A stretch of DNA of 64,000 nucleotides, from assembly GCF_002836975.1 (NCBI RefSeq), contig NZ_NIJK01000054.1, positions 124,001 through 188,000 of the forward strand, written 5' to 3'. Under the pieces are notes generated by a model. It did no database searches, was not told the DNA's origin, and saw nothing but the letters and a program-made list of their open reading frames with translations. Below are positions 57,778 through 64,000 of the stretch, piece after piece (position 1 is the first letter of the stretch; every line of letters begins with the position of its first letter). The position numbers and the translations under genes are program-made. Source of the DNA: Shewanella indica. GTDB lineage: Bacteria; Pseudomonadota; Gammaproteobacteria; Enterobacterales; Shewanellaceae.

Positions 57778-58791
57778 TTACCACACTTCAATTCTAGTTG
57801 ATATCCCGGCTTCGCCATCAGCTACAATGTCGATACTTTCCGGTATAAAACTATCTGCTTGATAATTCGGTGAGGCCGAGTAGTTACTTATGTTTCCTTG
57901 CTGGGCCAGCTCCATGACCTGTTGATCGAACACTTTTTTGCTCAGTGAGGCCGTCTTTGGTAGATAGACCACATTCATTGGGTCGTCCTGACCACCAAAC
58001 TCCAATGGGAAGAGATAGGTTTTTCGTAACATACCTTGAGCTGCGAGCTCTTCTGCCTGTTCTCGATTGTCTATGTCCGAGTAGTTAATGGAAGCGGGAT
58101 TTAACACCGAAGGTCTGTTAATGACACTGACTTGCTTATCGTTCGATGCAAGGAGTTTGGCTAACAGCTTGTCTCGACCGTTTTTCATTGACCAGGCCAT
58201 CTCATCGTCAGTAATCACAGTCGCTATCAGTAGTTGGCCTTCACCATTAGGTAATGTGAAGCTACCTGGCAGCGGACTGTGTGCCTGGGTAATAAGTACA
58301 TTGACGTAATCGCCGTCTCCCACCATGACATCTTCAATAGTTAGGCCGTTGTACTTTTTGACTCTTCCCAAAAGGTCTGCATCGTTAAGCATTTCCGCAT
58401 TGACGGCCCATTGCAACAAACCTAGTGGCCAATCTGCCTCGCCTTGGGTAATTACTATAATTTCGTATCCATAACCCGGCCGCTCAGGATAGACAGGAAC
58501 TGTTTCTTTTTTTGTCAGAGTCAGCTCAATGTTACCATCTGTTTGATTAATGTTTTGGGGCAAGTACTGGGTTGGCATATCCGGGTTGGTTAAACCAAAA
58601 GTGGTGTAAAGCCATAGGTCGTCACCCAATTCGCTGGCTTTAGACTTAAACAAGCCACCACCTGGCCATACACCTGTCATATGACCCAGTTTAAGGATCT
58701 CATCTGGGAACAGACCGAATTTCTTTTCGAATACAGCCGTTCTAGCGTCATATACGTTATCCCATAATATCTCTTGGTTTACTTCTGTCAC
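57778..58791 (-). CDS. Suppressor of fused (SUFU) domain protein
   Basis: A 337-residue cytosolic protein. The stretch GYGYEIIVITQGEADWPLGLLQWAVNAEML with preceding LWLYTTFGLTN matches the SUFU fold; bacterial SUFU proteins are known as immunity proteins in polymorphic/contact-dependent toxin loci. No toxin gene is adjacent, so here it would be an orphan or acquired immunity protein; other roles are possible. The GTG start is well supported by AAGGAGGT 6 bases upstream. The 372-bp gap below (57406-57777) contains no gene; an AAGGTGT/ACACCTT inverted repeat at 57670-57704 is present. Confidence 0.78.
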   Translation of the reverse strand: MTEVNQEILWDNVYDARTAVFEKKFGLFPDEILKLGHMTGVWPGGGLFKSKASELGDDLWLYTTFGLTNPDMPTQYLPQNINQTDGNIELTLTKKETVPVYPERPGYGYEIIVITQGEADWPLGLLQWAVNAEMLNDADLLGRVKKYNGLTIEDVMVGDGDYVNVLITQAHSPLPGSFTLPNGEGQLLIATVITDDEMAWSMKNGRDKLLAKLLASNDKQVSVINRPSVLNPASINYSDIDNREQAEELAAQGMLRKTYLFPLEFGGQDDPMNVVYLPKTASLSKKVFDQQVMELAQQGNISNYSASPNYQADSFIPESIDIVADGEAGISTRIEVW

Positions 58792-58884
58792 TATATTACC
58801 TCCTTTTAATAAATTTTGACTTCATTTGTTATCGAAAATATCAGTCCAAAAAATGTATCTTATTATCTTTTACTTTTATATGTT

Positions 58885-58934
58885 CAAATAGATGTTTATA
58901 TTTAACCTGCCGTCTTAATTTGAACATCTATTTG
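58885..58934. repeat. Inverted repeat upstream of the SUFU gene
   Basis: CAAATAGATGTT (58885-58896) and AACATCTATTTG (58923-58934) form a perfect 12-bp pair with a 26-base loop, about 95 bases upstream of the SUFU start. Confidence 0.6.
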
Positions 58935-59002
58935 CAATCGATCACTATCAAAAATAGCTCAATAGGGTTGTGGGGGATTATCTCTTAGATGCAATACTAA
59001 AC

Positions 59003-59175
59003 TTAGAAAAAATATATTGCTGTATTGTTTTCTATGCTCTCGCTTGCGGCCTCATATAGGGCAATCAAAACACAGTATTCCCGATAAAAGTTGCCCTCAT
59101 TGTCGGCTAATTCATTGATTTTATCTGCCTCGGAATCTGAAGATTGTAGTATAGCGCTCCATATCTGCGGTCCTA
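59003..59175 (-). pseudogene. Gene fragment, unrecognised
   Basis: Minus-strand frame without a start codon: VGPQIWSAILQSSDSEADKI … NFYREYCVLIALYEAASESI ending TAA at 59003. It reads like the C-terminus of a small acidic protein and begins just behind the DUF2000 stop. It may be a truncated immunity-type gene; no family was recognised. Confidence 0.45.
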
Positions 59176-59619
59176 CTATTTGAATAAACTGAACTTACCG
59201 GTAAACTCTTTAAGCACAGTCGTATCACCGAACATACAAATACCAAAGTATTCCAGATCTTGCTCGGATGTTTCAGCCGTTGCTTTTACCTGCTCGGCGG
59301 ATGTTCCTACTATCATGGTGTTTGTAAAGTCAGTGAATGGGATATTTCGTTGCAGGAGTTCTTCACGGACTTTTCTGATCTTGTTCGAATTGTCAGCCTT
59401 AAGAACGATAAATGGATAATGGGATATTGATGGATGAATACCTTCTTCCTTATCCCGATATTGCAGAAAACAGAGTCTGTCTAAGTCATTTACTTCAGCG
59501 ACCAGTCCGGCTGTCATATGACCCAGCGCATTGTACAGGCGCCCCATATCAACTTTTTTATTTAGTACGGCGACAAATCGTTTTGTGTTTTCATCTGGTA
59601 GAGAGGTGAAATCAATCAT
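59176..59619 (-). CDS. DUF2000 family protein
   Basis: A 147-residue cytosolic protein. KRFVAVLNKKVDMGRLYNAL-GHMTAGL at the N-terminus and IPFTDFTNTMIVGTSAEQVK with YFGICMFGD near the C-terminus are the DUF2000 pattern (a peptidyl-tRNA-hydrolase-2-like fold of unknown function). AGGAAACTTC precedes the ATG. It lies in the accessory island, not next to known partners. Confidence 0.82.
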   Translation of the reverse strand: MIDFTSLPDENTKRFVAVLNKKVDMGRLYNALGHMTAGLVAEVNDLDRLCFLQYRDKEEGIHPSISHYPFIVLKADNSNKIRKVREELLQRNIPFTDFTNTMIVGTSAEQVKATAETSEQDLEYFGICMFGDTTVLKEFTGKFSLFK

Positions 59620-59655
59620 GAAGTTTCCTGGTTTTTAAGGGAGGTATCTAGCTTG

Positions 59656-60171
59656 TTATCCGGAAATAGCTTTAAATTTTTGGGAAAGGTCAGCTGCCTC
59701 TGCCTTTATACGAAAATCTGCAAAGTAAATAACCATTGGATGAGGGTCCTTTAGCATTTCATTGACCTTAGCCTTACCTAGTTTACGGTGAAGAACACCT
59801 ATGACACGCAATAGCGGATGTTCAGATTTAATACAATCATGAGCGGATAGGCTCAATGACTCGAAACATATAATTTTGAAGTCATAACTGCTGAATTCAC
59901 CTGCTTCATATAAACTCCCCACAGTTCTTTCTAAGCCATCTACTGATTTATGTTTCAGGCAATCTGTTGGGGTTAACTCATGAAAATATGCCCCTTGTTC
60001 CGACCAAGACTCATAATCAGTAAGACTTATGCCTTGCTTGCCATCAATGACAACCCAACTTCGAGCAACTTCACCTTGTCGTCGATAAGAAGTTGTAAAT
60101 ATTTCAATTCTGCCTTTGATGGATTCAGCAAAATTTTCTTCAACTCGCTTTTTAAGTTTTGACCATTGCAT
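59656..60171 (-). CDS. SF0329 family protein
   Basis: A 171-residue cytosolic protein starting MQWSKLKKRVEENFAESIKG, then RIEIFTTSYRRQGEVARSWVVIDGK, the hallmark of the SF0329 family. The function is unknown; members are patchily distributed, as expected of mobile accessory genes. No ribosome-binding site is obvious. The remaining 60172-60405 upstream is AT-rich and without a gene. Confidence 0.75.
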   Translation of the reverse strand: MQWSKLKKRVEENFAESIKGRIEIFTTSYRRQGEVARSWVVIDGKQGISLTDYESWSEQGAYFHELTPTDCLKHKSVDGLERTVGSLYEAGEFSSYDFKIICFESLSLSAHDCIKSEHPLLRVIGVLHRKLGKAKVNEMLKDPHPMVIYFADFRIKAEAADLSQKFKAISG

Positions 60172-60405
60172 AATTTCTACTTTTGGCAGTTGAAAGGTGT
60201 ATACGCGCTTTAAATATATTGTTTGCTAATTCAGTAAATAACGGTTTTAAGGTGTTGACTATATACTCAAAACTATTCCTTAATAGCAATAAATATAATG
60301 ATTCCCTATGCAAGCAAGTGTCAGTTGCCGTGTTTCTTACGGATGAATTGAGTCAGAGCCATACTATTTGTTGACCCAATAGGCGAACAATTATAGGAGG
60401 CCGAC

Positions 60406-60619
60406 ATGTCTAAAGCTAACACGCTTATTATTGGGTTGGACGTGCATAAGTAAATCAATGACGTGACTAGGGTTTTGACTAGTCTACCGAAGTTGTGCAA
60501 CTACTACGGTACTTTGCTCACTAACACTCGAGCTTTCGGTAAATTAAATCATATCAACGCCCTGTTAAGGAGTAAGCAACGTAATACCGATACCGCCGCA
60601 TTCCATCCTAATCACTAAA
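60406..60619 (+). pseudogene. IS110-family transposase remnant
   Basis: TAGGAGGCCGAC-ATG begins MSKANTLIIGLDVHK, the conserved N-terminal DEDD-transposase start of IS110 elements, and stops at TAA (60451). The frame then continues (INDVTRVLTSL … YYGTLLTNTRAFGKLN) in the expected order to a stop at 60619. It is a decayed fragment; no terminal repeats or intact ORF remain. Confidence 0.7.
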
Positions 60620-60696
60620 ATCAACGCATAGTAGAAATGGCATGCTTGGCGAATCCAGCTTGAGCTTTGCTATACGATTTCACCCACTATGTAGCA

Positions 60697-60792
60697 CTAT
60701 GATATACCGAACAACTTATCTAGTCCGATAGGAAACGCCCACCCAATTATTGCGCCGATTATCTCACCAACCGTTAATCCCAATAGCTTCAT
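60697..60792 (-). CDS. Possible 31-residue hydrophobic peptide
   Basis: MKLLGLTVGEIIGAIIGWAF… is a single potential membrane helix. No convincing ribosome-binding site (a GTG 12 bases upstream is in frame). It is AT-rich accessory DNA, and the ORF may be chance. Confidence 0.25.
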   Translation of the reverse strand: MKLLGLTVGEIIGAIIGWAFPIGLDKLFGIS

Positions 60793-60969
60793 AATATTGT
60801 ACACATACGTATTCGATTCTCGGAGGAGTGTAAGTTTGCATTGTTACAGTTTGGCCAGAATCCTGACACTAAACGTACATGTACGATTTTAGGCCTAAAA
60901 TATACTAATTATTTAACACATCTACCTTTATAGCTTTTAATTTGATACTACAGAAATGACGCGCAAAAT

Positions 60970-61149
60970 CTATTTATTCGAATCTTGTAACTTATTTCCG
61001 TGCTTATCCATTTCGCATTTACATTTAGGGCATACCCAACCGCCCCATATAAGTTGTTGGAAGTTATCAGGAATTCTTATCGAAGGCATCTGAGTGCTAC
61101 AATCAGGACAATTTACCTGATTAAGATTAACTAGTTTTTTTATTTTCAT
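60970..61149 (-). CDS. Small zinc-ribbon protein
   Basis: A 59-residue protein with two Cys pairs: NCPDCSTQMPS and WVCPKCKCEMD, a zinc-ribbon arrangement. GGAGGAG precedes the ATG at 61149; the longer open frame to 61197 is unlikely. Function unknown; it could bind nucleic acid or protein. It is the last island gene before the right flanking repeat. Confidence 0.6.
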   Translation of the reverse strand: MKIKKLVNLNQVNCPDCSTQMPSIRIPDNFQQLIWGGWVCPKCKCEMDKHGNKLQDSNK

Positions 61150-61289
61150 GTCTCCTCCATATTTAAACAAGTAGTACTCGGCCATGAAGCCGTTCACACG
61201 CTAGAATCACAGGCGAGGAATGAGTTTAATCGCGTAGATTAAGGGCGTCGCGTCTGAGCTTAAATAACTATCTGCCATAAAGTTTCCGC

Positions 61290-61347
61290 CATAGCTACCG
61301 CACGGGCACGAAACTGACTTCGTCCCTGAATTTGCCTGAAGGCGAAA
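61290..61347 (+). repeat. Dispersed repeat, right island flank
   Basis: CATAGCTACCGCACGGGC, then TTCGTCCCTGAATT, then the hairpin TTTGCC-TGAA-GGCGAA; an inverted counterpart of 52858-52913 with a different hairpin sequence that pairs equally well. The stretch 61200-61622 has no gene I can support; 61348-61480 contains GGCTTG-GCGAAA-CAAGCC, possibly IS-derived. Confidence 0.7.
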
Positions 61348-61528
61348 TGATGCCAGTCATCCCTGTATTGGCTGTTTTTATAACTAATTGAATTATCGTT
61401 AGAATAACCAAGTTGGCTTGGCGAAACAAGCCGCAAGTGCAGCCATGGTTTAGAAATGAGACTCTAAAGGCTTTTACTGACGGTAAGACAGTAATGGGGG
61501 AAGGAGTGATGAAAGGCCAAAGAGATAT

Positions 61529-61564
61529 GGCCAAAGGCATTACCGAACGCGATAGCCTTTGGCC
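61529..61564. repeat. Inverted repeat downstream of hypA
   Basis: GGCCAAAGGC and GCCTTTGGCC are perfect 10-base complements 16 bases apart, about 60 bases beyond the hypA stop. No T-run follows on the minus strand, so a terminator is only suggestive. Confidence 0.45.
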
Positions 61565-61622
61565 CTAAGTTTTACAGTGTGTAGCTCAACACAGATAGCG
61601 GCGCCGCTTTGCCTGGGCAGGA

Positions 61623-61970
61623 TTAATCTGTGATTAACTCGAGTTGCATCAATAGCATATCTTCACCGTCTATGACCCGGGTATCCTGGCTGTGGCAGTG
61701 GGGGCAGATGACGGTACGTTCCTCTGGGGTACTTTGCTGCCGGCACTGATTGCAGGAGAGCGTCAGCGGCGCTATGTCGATATCAAGCACGGCATTGTGG
61801 CAGACGCTGTGTTCACGAAAGGTGTTGAAGGCGGTGCGAACCAACTCAGGCTCGACGCCGCTCATGGCGCCTATCTTGATGGCGACCCGGGCAATGCCCT
61901 TGGCGCCGTGCTCGGCGGCGAGTTGCTGGCACTGCTCCATCAGGGCGCTGACGATAGAATACTCGTGCAT
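61623..61970 (-). CDS. hypA: HypA, hydrogenase nickel incorporation protein
   Basis: A 115-residue nickel metallochaperone that delivers Ni to [NiFe]-hydrogenase large subunits with HypB. The nickel-binding N-terminus MHEYS and the zinc site with two CxxC pairs (SCNQC … CPHC) are intact. The ATG at 61970 overlaps the hypE stop (TGATG); a preceding TTG would add a Met before His2, which is incompatible with the nickel site, so it is rejected. Confidence 0.95.
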   Translation of the reverse strand: MHEYSIVSALMEQCQQLAAEHGAKGIARVAIKIGAMSGVEPELVRTAFNTFREHSVCHNAVLDIDIAPLTLSCNQCRQQSTPEERTVICPHCHSQDTRVIDGEDMLLMQLELITD

Positions 61971-62974
61971 CAACAGATCCTCGGCAACAGTTCGCCCTGT
62001 GGCAGATCCAAATAACGGCGACTGCCCCAGGCCGATTCCAGTACCACTTTACCCGGATGTTGTGCGCCTACTTCGCCTATGATGCAGGCCTGGTCGCAAT
62101 GGCCGAAGCGGCGCATGATTTCGACCGCGCCTTCGGCGAGTTCGCGGGGCAGGGCGACGACAAAGCTGCCTTCGTTGGCGAGATCCCAGGGCTCAAAACC
62201 GTAGAGTTCACAGACGCCACGTACCTCATCACAGACGGGAATGGCGGTTTCTCTGAGGGTAATGCCCTTGTTAGAGGCCTTGGCCCACTCGTTGAGCACG
62301 GCCGACAAGCCGCCGCGGGTGGCGTCACGCATGGCGTGGATCTCAAGATTGGCGGCGATCAGTTGCTCCACCACATTCCAGAGCACGGCGCAGTCGGAGC
62401 TGAGTTCAGACTCCAGCTCCAGCCCTTCACGGGCACTCAGGATGGCGGCGCCGTGACGGCCTATGTCCCGCGAAAGCAAGATGGCATCGCCGTTTCTTAG
62501 CGCATGAGCCGAAATGCCCGGCTTGAGAATGCGGCCTACCCCTGAGGTATTGATGAAAATGCCGTCGGCGCAGCCTTTGGGCACTACCTTGGTATCGCCG
62601 CAGACGATGCGGGCTCCGCATTGAGACAGGGCATCGGCCATGCTGGCGACTATCTGTTTCAGACGGCTGATTTCAAAGCCTTCTTCTATGATAAAACCGC
62701 AGCTTAAATATTGCGGCTCGGCGCCCATCATAGCTAAGTCGTTGACTGTGCCGGCAATGGCCAGCTTGCCGATGTCGCCGCCTTTGAAGAACAGCGGCGC
62801 TACGGTAAATGAGTCTGTGGTAAAGGCGCAATCGCCGCCAAGATGCAAACAGGCGGCGTCTTCTTCGCGTCTGAGAATGGGGTTATCGAAGGCATCGAAA
62901 AACAGCTTGTTGATCAGCTCAGCCATTTCCCGGCCACCGCCGCCATGGCTCAGTTGTACTCGTTTATCGGACAT
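61970..62974 (-). CDS. hypE: HypE, hydrogenase cyanide-ligand synthesis protein
   Basis: A 334-residue PurM-like ATPase that dehydrates a C-terminal thiocarboxamide to thiocyanate for the CN ligands of [NiFe]-hydrogenases. N-terminus VQLSHGGGGREMAELINKLF; ATP-binding region (DTKVVPKG); C-terminus ends in LPRIC with the modified cysteine. Translationally coupled to hypD (TGATG). Confidence 0.95.
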   Translation of the reverse strand: MSDKRVQLSHGGGGREMAELINKLFFDAFDNPILRREEDAACLHLGGDCAFTTDSFTVAPLFFKGGDIGKLAIAGTVNDLAMMGAEPQYLSCGFIIEEGFEISRLKQIVASMADALSQCGARIVCGDTKVVPKGCADGIFINTSGVGRILKPGISAHALRNGDAILLSRDIGRHGAAILSAREGLELESELSSDCAVLWNVVEQLIAANLEIHAMRDATRGGLSAVLNEWAKASNKGITLRETAIPVCDEVRGVCELYGFEPWDLANEGSFVVALPRELAEGAVEIMRRFGHCDQACIIGEVGAQHPGKVVLESAWGSRRYLDLPQGELLPRIC

Positions 62975-64000
62975 CAGTTTACTCCGGCATATCTGTAATA
63001 GGCATTGCAGGCGCCTTCAGAGCTGACCATGCAACTGCCGAGCGGTGTTTGCGGGGTGCAGCCGCGGCCAAATACTTTGCAATCCTTGGGATTGGCCATG
63101 CCGCGCAGAATATCGCCGCATTGGCAGGCTTTGTGATCGTCTATCTGTTTCACCGGCAAGCGCTCGGCAAAGCGGCGTTCGGCATCCCTGTGGCCGTATT
63201 CGGGTTTCAGCATCAGTGCCGAGTCGGCAATGGGGCCAAGGCCGCGCCAACGAAAACTGGGGCGTACCTTAAAGAACTGCGCTACCTTTTGCTGCGCCAA
63301 TAGATTGCCCTGTTCGCTGACGGCGCGTTGATACTGGTTTTCCAGTTCACAGCGGCCGCTGACTTTCTGTTTGACCAGCGCGAGAATGGATTGCATGACA
63401 TCCACAGGCTCGAAGCCCGAGACCACCACAGGGGTGTGATAACGTTCCACCGCCGGACGATAGATGCGGGCGCCGCTGATAACACTGACGTGGGCCGGGC
63501 CGATAAAGGCGTTGACCTTGGTCTCGGGGTGGCTCATTACCGCATCTATTGCCGGTGGTACCAGCACATGGTTGATATGAAACAAGAGGTTACTAAGGCC
63601 CTTGGCTTCGGCTTGCTCCAGCAGTACCGCCGTCATCGGCGTGGAGGTTTCAAAGCCGATGGCAAAATAGACTATGGTCTTGTCCGGGTTATCGGCGGCG
63701 ATTTTCAGCGTATCGAGCGGGGCATAGACGGCGCGGATATCATGGCCTTCGGCGCGCACCGAGGCGAGCGAGCCCTTGGAGCCGGGAACCCGGATCATAT
63801 CGCCCAGGGTCACCAAGATCACATCATCGAGGCGGGCGAGGGCGGCGGCCTGATCTATCCGCTCTTTGGGCATGACACATACCGGGCAACCCGGGCCATG
63901 GATGAAATGGATATTCTCCGGCAGCAGCTGCAGTAGGCCATATTTCATTATGGTGTGGGTGTGGCCGCCGCAGACCTCCATGATATTGAGCGGCTCGGCC
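62974..64000 (-). CDS. hypD: HypD, hydrogenase maturation iron-cyanide scaffold (partial, N-terminus outside window)
   Basis: The visible 342 residues contain the family motifs EVCGGHTHTIMKYGL, HGPGCPVCVMP, FAIGFETSTPMTA and the [4Fe-4S] cluster region near the C-terminus (CQCGDILRG … FGRGCTPQTPLGSCMVSSEGACNAYY). HypD with HypC assembles the Fe(CN)2CO group. The open frame continues past 64000, so the start is not seen. Order hypD-hypE-hypA with one-base overlaps. Confidence 0.95.
   Translation of the reverse strand, partial: AEPLNIMEVCGGHTHTIMKYGLLQLLPENIHFIHGPGCPVCVMPKERIDQAAALARLDDVILVTLGDMIRVPGSKGSLASVRAEGHDIRAVYAPLDTLKIAADNPDKTIVYFAIGFETSTPMTAVLLEQAEAKGLSNLLFHINHVLVPPAIDAVMSHPETKVNAFIGPAHVSVISGARIYRPAVERYHTPVVVSGFEPVDVMQSILALVKQKVSGRCELENQYQRAVSEQGNLLAQQKVAQFFKVRPSFRWRGLGPIADSALMLKPEYGHRDAERRFAERLPVKQIDDHKACQCGDILRGMANPKDCKVFGRGCTPQTPLGSCMVSSEGACNAYYRYAGVN

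Noticed and set aside
61295-61540. 81-residue minus-strand ORF before hypA
   Set aside because: It spans the flanking repeat and an IS-like hairpin, with no ribosome-binding site or family resemblance.

Overview
The window reads as chromosomal DNA of a marine gammaproteobacterium, most likely Shewanella. The basis is gene content: a periplasmic di-heme CcpA, an acs gene divergent from a CrbS-type acetate kinase, a DcaP-type porin, tricorn and prolyl oligopeptidase homologues, SulP, ppk-ppx, and a large tandem tRNA-Lys array. The species is not decided by what can be seen here. Most of the window has an even, moderately GC-rich coding style. The exception is about 52.7-61.6 kb, which is visibly AT-rich and accessory.

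Layout. 0-9.4 kb: a cut EVE-domain gene, a small DUF6508-like protein, an acyl-CoA synthetase, cytochrome c peroxidase, a periplasmic binding protein followed by an M14-like peptidase and an alpha/beta hydrolase, YccF, a PLP enzyme and two small unknown proteins. 9.8-19.8 kb: an MscS channel, ilvIH with its promoter and leader, a Bcr/CflA efflux pump, a MITE-like element, a SulP transporter, a GST-like protein and TrhO. 20.1-28.0 kb is a phosphorus block: two tandem PhoA-type alkaline phosphatases (one a lipoprotein with a collagen-like linker), a His-rich exported protein, and the ppk-ppx pair. 28.1-33.8 kb: a second copy of the dispersed repeat, YegD, CreA, a membrane protein, a likely unannotated structured small RNA on the minus strand, and a lipoprotein prolyl oligopeptidase. 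33.9-39.0 kb: the complete ybgC-tolQRAB-pal-cpoB envelope operon. 39.1-40.6 kb: fourteen identical tRNA-Lys(UUU) genes in one array whose spacers show an internal block duplication. 40.8-52.6 kb: a DcaP-like porin, acs, CrbS, a PAP2 phosphatase and a tricorn-like protease.

52.7-61.6 kb is an accessory island bracketed by inverted copies of a short repeat (52858-52913 and 61290-61347). It holds a SEC-C protein with a nuclease-like N-terminus, a REP-type (Y1) transposase whose 5' end has been amplified into a tandem repeat array, a broken gene, a SUFU-domain protein, a DUF2000 protein, an SF0329-family protein, an IS110-family remnant and a small zinc-ribbon protein. SUFU proteins recur as immunity proteins in polymorphic toxin loci, so this may be an orphan-immunity island. 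61.6-64.0 kb: hypD-hypE-hypA, overlapping stop-to-start, for [NiFe]-hydrogenase maturation; hypD runs off the window.

The most promising undescribed items are the structured minus-strand RNA at 31047-31268 next to a near-consensus CRP site, the amplified transposase leader at 54.8-55.6 kb, and the flanked island with its SEC-C/nuclease-like gene.
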